This document shows, piece after piece, positions 1-5,338 of a DNA stretch of 5,338 nt. Numbering within the stretch: the first letter of the stretch is position 1; every line of letters begins with the position of its first letter. The notes under the pieces were generated by a model, which did no database searches, had not been told where the DNA came from, and saw only the letters and a program-made list of their open reading frames with translations. This DNA is from DASVAL01 sp035649575 (GTDB lineage: Bacteria > Planctomycetota > UBA1135 > UBA2386): the NCBI GenBank assembly GCA_035649575.1, contig DASRJH010000207.1, forward strand, positions 1 through 5,338. The letters run 5' to 3'. Both the position numbers and the translations under genes were made by a program.

Positions 1-1571
1 CGTCGCCGCACTACGGCGAACGCTGGGCCACGCCGTGGCTCGACCTCGCGCGCTACGCCGACACCGACGGCTTCAACTTCGACTCGCCGCGCGCGATGTG
101 GAAGTATCGCGACTGGGTCATCGACGCGTTCAACCGCGACCTGCCGTTCGATCGCTTCAGCGAGCTGCAGCTCGCGGGCGACTTGCTGCCCGACGCGGGC
201 GACGAAGGCCGCATCGCGACGGGCTTCCACCGCAACACCATGCTCAACGACGAAGGTGGCGTCGACGCCGCGGAAGCGCGCTGGGAACGTCTGCTCGACC
301 GCGCCACCACGACGGCGACCGTGTGGCTCGGCAGCACCTTCCATTGCGCGCAGTGCCACGACCACAAGTACGACCCGATCTCGCAGCGCGACTTCTACGC
401 GATGGTCGCGTTCTTCGAGCCCGCGCAGGAGATCACGCTCGAGCTGCCGACACCCGAGCAGACACGCAAGCGGCAGCAGTTGCAGGACCGCGTCGCGGAG
501 CTCGAGGCGAACAAGGCGCCAGCGAACGCGATCGCCGCCGCGAAGAAGGAGGCGAAAGCGTTCGCGGTCGACAGCACGCTGGTCCTCGCCGAGTCCGCGA
601 CGGTCCCCGCGAGCACGACGCTGCGTGTGCGCGGCTCCTACGACGCGCGCGGCGAAACGGTCGATGCCGGCGTGCCGCAGGCGCTCGGCCCCGCGTGGCC
701 CGCCGGCGCGCCGAAGAACCGCCTCGGCCTTGCGCGCTGGCTCATGCAGCCCGACCACCCGCTCGTCGCTCGCGTGCATGTGAACCGGCTCTGGGGCCTC
801 TTGTTCGGGCGGCCGCTCGTCGCAACACCCGAGGACTTCGGCACGCAGGCGCCGCCCGTGGACCAACCCGAGCTGCTCGATTGGCTCGCGACCGAGTTCC
901 TGCGGCTCGGCTGGTCGCAGAAGGCGCTGCTGCGCACGATCGTGCTGTCAGAGACCTATCGCCGGCAGTGCGCCGTCCCCGACGCCGAACGCGAACGCGA
1001 TCCGCAGAACCGCTGGCTCGCGCGCGGCGCGCGGTTCCGCCTGCCGGCCGAGCACGTGCGCGACCTGCAACTCGCGACGAGCGGCCTGCTCTCGCCTGCG
1101 ATCGGCGGACCAGGCGTGTTCCCGCTGCAAGCCGACACGAGCGGCGTGATCCCGACGAACAAGGCCGACATGCGGTGGAAGCCGAGCGCCGGCGACGCGC
1201 GACACCGCCGCGGCGTCTACACGTTCTGGCGCCGCACGGCGACGTTCGTGCAGTTCGCGGTGTTCGACGCGCCGACGCGCGAGCAGTGCACCGTGCTGCG
1301 CCAGCGCACGAACACGCCGCTGCAGGCGCTCTGCGCGCTCAACGATCCCGCCGCGTGGGCTGCCGCGAAGGCGCTCGGCGAGCGCATGGCCAAGGCGCCC
1401 GGCGACGACCGCAGCCGCCTCGCGTTCGGGTTTCGCCTCTGCACCTCGCGCCATCCCGACGCCGCCGAGCTCGACCTGCTGGTCACAGCACTGCACGCGG
1501 AGGCCGAGGCCCAACGCTGGACGCTGGCCGCGAACGCGCTGCTGAACCTCGACGAGGCGTTGACGCGATGA
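1..1571 (+). CDS. DUF1549/DUF1553 (PSCyt2-PSD1) protein, 5' partial
   Basis: C-terminal 522 residues of a planctomycete-type multidomain protein whose start lies outside the window; the first whole codon is at base 3. Residues 1-140 are the end of DUF1549 (PSCyt2): YGERWATPWLDLARYADTDG at 4-23, RDWVIDAFNRDLPFDRF near 36-52, QLAGDLLP, and a cytochrome-c-like CAQCH at 115-119 followed by DHKYDPIS. A short charged, coiled-coil-prone linker (about 145-185) and a small beta-rich stretch ending in RVRGSYDARGETVDAGVPQ follow. DUF1553 (PSD1) runs from about residue 239 (NRLGLARWLMQPDHPLVARV) to near the end, with the typical NRLWGLLFGRPLV and RTNTPLQALCALNDP segments. Members of this family usually have 700-1100 residues, so a few hundred residues are missing. 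Full-length relatives often carry a signal peptide and an N-terminal cytochrome domain. The biochemical role is not established; heme binding through CxxCH is an inference. It overlaps the DUF1501 gene by four bases, which implies coupled translation. Family assignment is firm, function is not. Confidence 0.93.
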   Translation, partial: SPHYGERWATPWLDLARYADTDGFNFDSPRAMWKYRDWVIDAFNRDLPFDRFSELQLAGDLLPDAGDEGRIATGFHRNTMLNDEGGVDAAEARWERLLDRATTTATVWLGSTFHCAQCHDHKYDPISQRDFYAMVAFFEPAQEITLELPTPEQTRKRQQLQDRVAELEANKAPANAIAAAKKEAKAFAVDSTLVLAESATVPASTTLRVRGSYDARGETVDAGVPQALGPAWPAGAPKNRLGLARWLMQPDHPLVARVHVNRLWGLLFGRPLVATPEDFGTQAPPVDQPELLDWLATEFLRLGWSQKALLRTIVLSETYRRQCAVPDAERERDPQNRWLARGARFRLPAEHVRDLQLATSGLLSPAIGGPGVFPLQADTSGVIPTNKADMRWKPSAGDARHRRGVYTFWRRTATFVQFAVFDAPTREQCTVLRQRTNTPLQALCALNDPAAWAAAKALGERMAKAPGDDRSRLAFGFRLCTSRHPDAAELDLLVTALHAEAEAQRWTLAANALLNLDEALTR

Positions 1572-2962
1572 CCGCCCTCCCGCTGCCGCCGACCCGCCGC
1601 CAGGTCCTGGCCCAGATGGGCCTCGGTCCGATCGCGCTGCACTCGCTGCTCGGCGGCGAGTCACGCCAGGGCCCGCACTTCGCGCCGCGCGCCAAGAGCG
1701 TGATCTGGCTCAGCATGGCTGGAGCGCCGTCGCAACTCGATCTGTTCGAGCCGAAGCCCGCGCTGCAGCGCCACGACGGCAAGCCGGTGCCCGCGGAGCT
1801 GATCGCGGGCCAGCGCTTCGCGTTCTTGAAGGGCACGCCGTCGCTGCTCGCCACGCCCTACACGTTCGCGCAACGCGGGCAATGCGGCGCCCCGGTCTCC
1901 GAGCTGATGCCGCACCTTGCTCTGATCGTCGACAAGATCGCGTTCGTGAAGTCGATGCACACCGAGCAGTTCAACCACGGACCCGCGCAGGTGTTCATGA
2001 ACACGGGCCACGCGGTCGTCGGGCGGCCGACCTGCGGCTCCTGGGTGCACTACGGCCTCGGCAGCGACGGCCACGACCTGCCGGGCTTCGTCGTGCTCGT
2101 GTCGGGCAAGATCGATCCGGGCGCCGGATCCTCGTTGTGGTCGAGCGGCTTCCTGCCCGCGACGCACCAGGGGGTCGAGCTGCGCACGAAGGGCGATCCG
2201 GTGCCCTGCGTGCGCGACCCCGAAGGCGTCGACCGCGCCGCGCGGGCGCGCACGATCGAGCTCGTGAACGGTCTCAACCGGCGGCGTCTGCTCGCGCTCG
2301 GCGACCCCGAGATCGCTTCTCGCATCGATGCATACGAGCTCGCATTCCGCATGCAGGCCAGCGTGCCGGAGCTCGTCGACGTGCAAAGCGAGCCCGCGGA
2401 AGTGCACGCGCTCTACGGCACCGAGCCCGGCGTGAACTCGTTCGCGAACAACTGCCTGCTGGCGCGGCGGCTCGTCGAGCGCGGCGTGCGCTTCGTGCAA
2501 CTGCATCACCGCGGTTGGGACCACCACGGCAGCGACGCGAGCGATGACTTGCTGCATGGCCTGCCGAACATGTGCCGGCAGACCGACCGCGCCGCGGTAG
2601 CACTCGTGCTCGATCTCGAGCGCCGCGGGTTGCTCGACGAGACGCTCGTCGTGTGGGGCGGCGAGTTCGGGCGCACGCCGATGCAGGAAGTGCGCGATCC
2701 TAAGTTCCTCGGCCGCGACCATCACGGCAAGGCATTCACGATCTGGCTCGCCGGCGCTGGAATCCGGCAGGGCATGACGCTCGGTTCCACGGACGACCTC
2801 GGCTACCACATCGTCGAGCACCCCGTGCACGTGAACGACCTGCACGCGACGGTGCTGCATCTGCTCGGTCTCGATCACGAACGGTTGACGCACCGCTTCC
2901 AGGGCCGCGACTATCGGCTGACCGACGTCGGCGGAACCGTGGTGCGCGCGCTGTTGGCGTGA
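1568..2962 (+). CDS. DUF1501 family exported protein (alkaline-phosphatase/sulfatase-like fold)
   Basis: Complete 464-residue protein. The ATG lies inside the ATGA overlap with the upstream gene, and a GAGG ten bases before it (1554-1557) can serve as ribosome binding site. The frame is open far upstream, but that part is arginine-rich out-of-frame sequence, so 1568 is the true start. The N-terminus has a twin arginine (RRQVLAQMG, residues 10-18) followed by a moderately hydrophobic stretch, as in Tat-exported DUF1501 proteins, although the hydrophobic core is short. The DUF1501 core begins at SVIWLSMAGAPSQLDLFEPKP (44-64). Further family landmarks are HGPAQVFMNTGH (137-148), ARRLVERGVRFVQLHHRGWDHH (299-320), VVWGGEFGRTP (361-371), GRDHHGKAFTIWLAGAGIRQG (382-402), HPVHVNDLHATVLHLLGLDH (418-437) and FQGRDYRLTDVGG (444-456). 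The His/Asp clusters at 313-320, 384-387 and 418-424 are candidate metal ligands by analogy with alkaline phosphatases. The family is almost always next to a DUF1549/DUF1553 gene, as here. Substrate unknown. Confidence 0.94.
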   Translation: MTALPLPPTRRQVLAQMGLGPIALHSLLGGESRQGPHFAPRAKSVIWLSMAGAPSQLDLFEPKPALQRHDGKPVPAELIAGQRFAFLKGTPSLLATPYTFAQRGQCGAPVSELMPHLALIVDKIAFVKSMHTEQFNHGPAQVFMNTGHAVVGRPTCGSWVHYGLGSDGHDLPGFVVLVSGKIDPGAGSSLWSSGFLPATHQGVELRTKGDPVPCVRDPEGVDRAARARTIELVNGLNRRRLLALGDPEIASRIDAYELAFRMQASVPELVDVQSEPAEVHALYGTEPGVNSFANNCLLARRLVERGVRFVQLHHRGWDHHGSDASDDLLHGLPNMCRQTDRAAVALVLDLERRGLLDETLVVWGGEFGRTPMQEVRDPKFLGRDHHGKAFTIWLAGAGIRQGMTLGSTDDLGYHIVEHPVHVNDLHATVLHLLGLDHERLTHRFQGRDYRLTDVGGTVVRALLA

Positions 2963-2980
2963 CCAAAGCTCGGGAGAGGA

Positions 2981-2995
2981 CCAGCGCGGGGCTGG
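2981..2995 (+). terminator. Weak hairpin after the DUF1501 gene
   Basis: CCAGC and GCTGG form a 5-bp GC-rich stem around a GCGGG loop, 18 bases after the DUF1501 stop codon. No T-tract follows (AGGGGAAACC), so this is at best part of a factor-dependent terminator or a chance hairpin in GC-rich DNA. The position between two apparently separate transcription units is the main support. Confidence 0.2.
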
Positions 2996-3113
2996 AGGGG
3001 AAACCGATCGCGAACGCCTGGCCCAGATTCCGCTTCAAGGCCACCAGTTCTCGCCGCAGCGTGGTCTCGCAGAGGTTTCGGCGGGCCCATCCCGAATCCG
3101 GCGCGGAATTCCG

Positions 3114-3140
3114 TGCACACCATTCCCCCGGTTTGCACAC
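3114..3140 (+). repeat. Two direct TGCACAC copies upstream of the DUF4258-like gene
   Basis: TGCACAC occurs at 3114-3120 and again at 3134-3140, exactly 20 bases apart (about two helical turns), ending 11 bases before the preferred start codon at 3152. A perfect 10-bp palindrome, CGGAATTCCG, lies just upstream at 3104-3113. Such an arrangement could be an operator for autoregulation by the gene pair that follows. Seven-base repeats can also arise by chance, and no clear sigma-70 promoter is visible, so this is a suggestion only. Confidence 0.25.
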
Positions 3141-3141
3141 G

Positions 3142-3147
3142 GGTGAG
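3142..3147 (+). promoter_or_regulatory. Ribosome binding site supporting the ATG at 3152
   Basis: GGTGAG lies four bases before the ATG at 3152. The frame also allows a GTG at 3113 and an internal ATG at 3230. No purine-rich site of similar quality precedes 3113. Starting at 3230 would remove the His of the HAxxRMxxR motif, so 3152 is preferred. Confidence 0.45.
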
Positions 3148-3151
3148 TGCG

Positions 3152-3592
3152 ATGGCGAAACACAGGAGACAGCCGTGGTTCTTTGGTCCAACCGGGCCCG
3201 AGGTGGGGGTTGTATTCTCGGGACACGCGATGGGCCGGATGATCGAGCGCCTGCGACGGCTGCTCCCGCGACTGCCCGCGGTCAAGGCGGAACAGTTCGA
3301 GTGCATGTCCGAGGACGAGCAGGAACGCGTCTTCATCGAAGCGATCGACGCTGGCATGCCCTTCGAGTCCATCTGCAGCGGGATCCGTCAACCCAACGCC
3401 GGGGTCCCTGACGCCATCTCGACCGTGAGTTATGGGGCCACGGGGGGCGAGGGCCGCTACGTGCGGACACTGCGTCTGCCCATCCTCGGGCGAGCACGAA
3501 CCTGCCGCGTCGTGTTCATCGTCGAGGTCGCCCAGACCGATCTCACCCCTGGTAGCATCCTGATCGTCACGTTCCTTCCGATCGACCGATGA
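3152..3592 (+). CDS. Small protein with a DUF4258-like signature, candidate RelE-like toxin
   Basis: A 146-residue protein that I do not recognise by overall sequence. FSGHAMGRMIERLRR at residues 22-36 contains HAxxRMxxR (H25, R29, R33), the signature of DUF4258 proteins. The C-terminus has strongly alternating beta strands (YVRTLRLPI at 103-111; CRVVFIVEVAQ at 118-128; GSILIVTFLPID at 134-145), matching the strand that normally closes DUF4258/RelE-like domains. Between them is an extra acidic helix-rich segment (EQFECMSEDEQERVFIEAID, 48-67, then GMPFESICSGIRQPN), which makes it longer than the usual 80-110 residues. No signal peptide or membrane segment is seen, so it is probably cytoplasmic. 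Its stop overlaps the next gene's start by ATGA. In its first 50 codons, 11 end in A or T, including AGA, GTA and GGT, against 3 of 50 in the first gene of the window, which hints at a different origin. The toxin role is inference from motif and context. Confidence 0.72.
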   Translation: MAKHRRQPWFFGPTGPEVGVVFSGHAMGRMIERLRRLLPRLPAVKAEQFECMSEDEQERVFIEAIDAGMPFESICSGIRQPNAGVPDAISTVSYGATGGEGRYVRTLRLPILGRARTCRVVFIVEVAQTDLTPGSILIVTFLPIDR

Positions 3593-4101
3593 CAACTCAA
3601 CCAGCATTCCCGGTGCCGCGTGGTCGCTTCGCGATCTACTCGCTCCAACTCGAGTCGATTCCAGAGGACAACGTGCCCGAGGGCAGCCTGACATTCCAAC
3701 TGCATTACGACCTGCGTGGAGTGCCATCGGTGATCTCGGCGACTCTGCGATTCCTGTGGCCCATGGAGGCCGAAGCGGGGAAGTCCAAGGTGCTCGACGA
3801 CGCAGTGTTCGTCATCGACTTCGACACGAAGGGCCGCATCGCCGACCTGGAGGCCACGAGCTACGTGATCGGGCCCGCTTTCGTTCCGGACCTCGTGGCA
3901 CTGCACCGCAAGACCATGCGCAAGGCCAAGTCCTCGCTGCTGCTCACAGCCGCCGGCACGATCATGCGCTACTGGCCGATGGTAGATGCACTGCACAAGC
4001 GTCTGGCGCATGGCCAGCCGCGTTCGCTCTCGACGCCGAAGCCGGTATCGGGTCGGTGGGAAGTGCGGAGCGAGGGACAACCGCGACAGCAGATCTGGTA
4101 G
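3589..4101 (+). CDS. Hypothetical protein with a DUF2283-like segment, candidate antitoxin partner
   Basis: A 170-residue protein starting at the ATG of the ATGA overlap (3589-3592), which shows translational coupling to the preceding gene. I do not recognise the whole protein. Residues 33-91 run from SLTFQLHYD through short strands to LDDAVFVIDFDTKGRIADLE, which fits the DUF2283 pattern: an early YD, then D-x-V followed by D-x-D-x-x-G-R and a late Glu. DUF2283 proteins are usually 50-80 residues, so this one has about 30 extra residues in front and an 80-residue tail. The tail includes a basic segment (LHRKTMRKAKSSLLLTAAG, 105-123; KRLAHGQPR, 137-145) and a polar C-terminus ending in QPRQQIW. 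No signal peptide is visible. DUF2283 and DUF4258 genes are often adjacent, which supports the pairing. The basic tail could bind nucleic acid, but no known DNA-binding motif is seen. The coding call is fairly secure; domain assignment is tentative. Confidence 0.7.
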   Translation: MTTQPAFPVPRGRFAIYSLQLESIPEDNVPEGSLTFQLHYDLRGVPSVISATLRFLWPMEAEAGKSKVLDDAVFVIDFDTKGRIADLEATSYVIGPAFVPDLVALHRKTMRKAKSSLLLTAAGTIMRYWPMVDALHKRLAHGQPRSLSTPKPVSGRWEVRSEGQPRQQIW

Positions 4102-4129
4102 CCGCCGTCATTCTCGTGCCAGTGCATGA

Positions 4130-4153
4130 ACATGATGCAGGCGAGCATCATGT
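4130..4153. terminator. Perfect 9-bp inverted repeat in the convergent spacer
   Basis: ACATGATGC (4130-4138) and GCATCATGT (4145-4153) are exact reverse complements separated by a 6-base loop, AGGCGA. The stem lies in the 59-base gap between the + strand gene ending at 4101 and the - strand ORF ending at 4161, where a bidirectional terminator is expected. There is no T-tract on either side and the stem is only moderately GC-rich, so it does not look like a classical intrinsic terminator. It could instead be a protein binding site or an mRNA 3'-end stabiliser. Confidence 0.4.
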
Positions 4154-4160
4154 CGACTGC

Positions 4161-4301
4161 CTAATCCTCTACGTCGTGCTCGACCGACTGCGCGGCCGCG
4201 AACTCGGCATCGAGATCGAACGCGACCGGTGGCGTTGGTTCTTGGGCAGGCACCGACAGCGTGCACAGCGCTGCGGCGAACACGAGCTGCATCTCACGCA
4301 T
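4161..4301 (-). CDS. Tiny predicted secreted protein, 46 residues
   Basis: A short ORF that begins 10 bases after the stop of the hydrolase gene on the same strand. It reads MREMQLVFAAALCTLSVPAQ and then 26 acidic residues ending in EHDVED. Residues 5-18 form a compact hydrophobic core, and VPA|QE (17-21) is a good signal peptidase I site, so a 27-residue acidic peptide would be released. About three quarters of its codons end in G or C, consistent with coding in this genome. The ribosome binding site is weak (GGGGTG, very close to the ATG); the second Met at residue 4 is an alternative start with GTGAG before it. It is probably co-transcribed with the hydrolase. The same frame remains open for 63 codons beyond the TAG stop, so it may be a gene cut short by a nonsense change. 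No family recognised. Confidence 0.45.
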   Translation of the reverse strand: MREMQLVFAAALCTLSVPAQEPTPPVAFDLDAEFAAAQSVEHDVED

Positions 4302-4311
4302 ACACCCCGCT

Positions 4312-5265
4312 CTACTTCTTCGGGCCTTCGATCCTGGCGACTTCGAGATGCCGCCGCAGGAACGAGAGCGTCAACGGCCAGGCGTACGTCGCGGCCGCGA
4401 GGTTCGCGCCGCCGGCTCCGTCCTGGCGGTGCAGGAACCCATGCCCCGCGCCTTCGAACGTGTGGAACTCGTAGGTCTTGTTGTGCTGCAACATCGCGGC
4501 GATCGTCGGGGGCAGGGTCGCATTGATGCGCGCGTCGTTGCCGCCGTAGAGCCCCAGCACCGGCGCGCCGATGCGCGCGATCTCCTCGGCCGGGACCGCC
4601 GTCGCGGTCGAGCCCGGCACGTTGCCGTAGTAGACGACCGCGGCTTCGAGCTTCGGCTGCGCGAGCGCATAGCCGAAGCTCTGCGTGCCGCCCCAGCAGA
4701 ACCCGACCACTGCGGTCTTGCCGTTCGCAGCCGGCAGCCCCTTGCCGTGCTCCATCGCCGCGTCGAGGCGCGTCTTCACTTCTTCGGCCGTGAGCTTCCG
4801 GATCGTCTGCCCGACCTGTTCGCCGAGCGACGCGGTGCCGCCGCCGTCCGGGCCCTTGCCCGACAGGAAGTCCGGGACGATCGCGATGAAGCCGTCCTGC
4901 GCGAGCTGATCGCCGACCGCGCGGATCCAATCGCTCATGCCGCGGATGTCGTGGATCACGAGCACGACGCCGGCTTTGTCCTGGCGTTCGGGGTAGACGA
5001 CCCACGTGTAGAGCTTGACGCCCTGCATCGCGATGTCGACCCATTCGCCGTGGCGCGGCGACTCCGCGAGGCTGCGAGTCACATGCGCCGCGGTGCCGGG
5101 CGGCAGCGCATCGTTCCAGGGGATCTCGATCGGCGGCGACTCCTGTCTCTGGGCCAGGCCCGGCGAATGAAGCAGAACCGCGAGGGCCGCGGCGCAGGCT
5201 TGTGGCCAGCGGCAAACAGCGAGCTGCGCGCGAGAGTGAATGCACGAACGGATGCGTGAGGTCAT
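4312..5265 (-). CDS. Secreted dienelactone hydrolase family protein
   Basis: A complete 317-residue alpha/beta hydrolase. Residues 1-38 look like a long Sec signal peptide: an Arg-containing n-region, a hydrophobic core ACAAALAVLL (23-32) and GLA|QR as likely cleavage site. The dienelactone hydrolase fold follows from about residue 76 (VDIAMQGVKLYTWVVYPE). VVLVIHDIRGMSDWIRAVGD (100-119) matches the region that carries the active-site Glu of classical enzymes; here Asp106 occupies it. The nucleophile is Cys190 in GFCWGG, the acid Asp244 in LYGGNDARI and the base His275 in GAGHGF, giving the Cys-Asp-His triad of the family. Classical cytoplasmic enzymes (about 235 residues) hydrolyse dienelactone in chlorocatechol breakdown. 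Exported relatives are usually uncharacterised esterases, and no catechol genes are near, so the substrate is unknown. The ATG is preceded at five bases by AAGGA (complement of 5271-5275). A small ORF follows 10 bases downstream, probably in the same transcript. Confidence 0.93.
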   Translation of the reverse strand: MTSRIRSCIHSRAQLAVCRWPQACAAALAVLLHSPGLAQRQESPPIEIPWNDALPPGTAAHVTRSLAESPRHGEWVDIAMQGVKLYTWVVYPERQDKAGVVLVIHDIRGMSDWIRAVGDQLAQDGFIAIVPDFLSGKGPDGGGTASLGEQVGQTIRKLTAEEVKTRLDAAMEHGKGLPAANGKTAVVGFCWGGTQSFGYALAQPKLEAAVVYYGNVPGSTATAVPAEEIARIGAPVLGLYGGNDARINATLPPTIAAMLQHNKTYEFHTFEGAGHGFLHRQDGAGGANLAAATYAWPLTLSFLRRHLEVARIEGPKK

Positions 5266-5270
5266 GACGA

Positions 5271-5275
5271 TCCTT
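5271..5275 (-). promoter_or_regulatory. Ribosome binding site of the hydrolase gene
   Basis: The - strand reads AAGGA five bases before the ATG at 5265. This is a standard Shine-Dalgarno placement and supports a start that includes the whole signal peptide. Confidence 0.6.
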
Positions 5276-5304
5276 GCCGGGTGCTCTGCCCAAAGGCGAG
5301 CGCG

Positions 5305-5333
5305 ATGCTAGTTGCTCGCGAATGCGGTGAGAA
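5305..5333 (-). promoter_or_regulatory. Possible sigma-70-type promoter for the hydrolase gene
   Basis: On the - strand TTCTCA (5328-5333) and TAGCAT (5305-5310) each match four of six bases of the -35 and -10 consensus, with a 17-base spacer. The -10 box lies about 40 bases before the start codon. A 6-bp inverted repeat (GCGAGC at 5296-5301, GCTCGC at 5314-5319) flanks the -10 box and could be an operator. Matches of this quality are common by chance, and the window ends just beyond. Confidence 0.22.
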
Positions 5334-5338
5334 GGCCG

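Noticed and set aside
35..1567. Upstream in-frame extension of the DUF1501 gene, giving a 975-residue reading
   Set aside because: The added part is Arg/Ala-rich, lies out of frame over the clearly recognisable DUF1549/1553 gene, and the ATGA overlap gives a natural start at 1568.
948..1664. 238-codon antisense reading opposite the DUF1553 part
   Set aside because: Arg/Ala-rich composition without domain features, opposite a confidently identified gene.
1661..2893. 410-codon antisense reading opposite the DUF1501 gene
   Set aside because: The protein is His/Arg/Glu-rich low-complexity sequence with no motifs, typical of the complement of a high-GC3 gene.
3113..3151. GTG start at 3113 for the DUF4258-like gene, adding 13 residues
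   Set aside because: There is no good ribosome binding site, the added residues show no conserved feature, and the ATG at 3152 has GGTGAG in front. It cannot be fully excluded.
2959..3411. 150-codon + strand reading starting with GTG at the end of the DUF1501 gene
   Set aside because: It runs out of frame through the DUF4258-like gene and has Arg-rich, motif-free composition.
4261..5259. 332-codon reading opposite the hydrolase gene
   Set aside because: It mirrors the hydrolase coding strand, has shadow-type composition and shows no motif, while the hydrolase has a full catalytic triad.
1..5338. CRISPR arrays, tRNA or rRNA genes, insertion sequences, attachment sites
   Set aside because: Reading both strands gave no regularly spaced repeats, no cloverleaf-like sequence, no rRNA-like segment and no transposase or integrase motifs.

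Overview
The window is high-GC bacterial DNA. The paired DUF1549/DUF1553 and DUF1501 genes at its left end are a hallmark of Planctomycetota and are also found in related PVC lineages such as Verrucomicrobia, so a GC-rich planctomycete is the best guess. This rests on the gene families only; there is no rRNA or other marker to place it more exactly.

Left part (1-2962, + strand): a two-gene operon with an ATGA stop/start overlap. The first gene is cut by the window edge. It encodes a 'planctomycete cytochrome/PSD1' protein (DUF1549 with a CxxCH motif, then DUF1553). The second encodes a complete 464-residue DUF1501 protein with a twin-arginine-like N-terminus and an alkaline-phosphatase/sulfatase-like core. 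Both are probably exported and probably work together on an extracellular or periplasmic substrate that the sequence does not reveal.

Middle (2963-4101, + strand): a 189-base gap without a convincing gene, then two small genes that also overlap by ATGA. Neither is an obvious member of a well-characterised family. The first carries the HAxxRMxxR signature and hydrophobic C-terminal strand of DUF4258 (RelE-like). The second carries a segment resembling DUF2283 (DDxVxxxDxDxxGRxxxxE). These two domain types commonly occur as neighbours, so the pair is proposed as a divergent, enlarged toxin-antitoxin-like module. Codon use in the first of the two is less GC-biased than in the left operon, which fits an accessory module. 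This is the most interesting part of the window.

Right part (4102-5338, mainly - strand): a 59-base convergent spacer with a perfect 9-bp inverted repeat, then, reading leftward from the right edge, a secreted dienelactone-hydrolase-family enzyme (Cys-Asp-His triad) followed 10 bases later by a 46-codon ORF that looks like a tiny secreted protein. The reading frame of that small ORF stays open for 63 codons past its amber stop, so it could also be a truncated gene.
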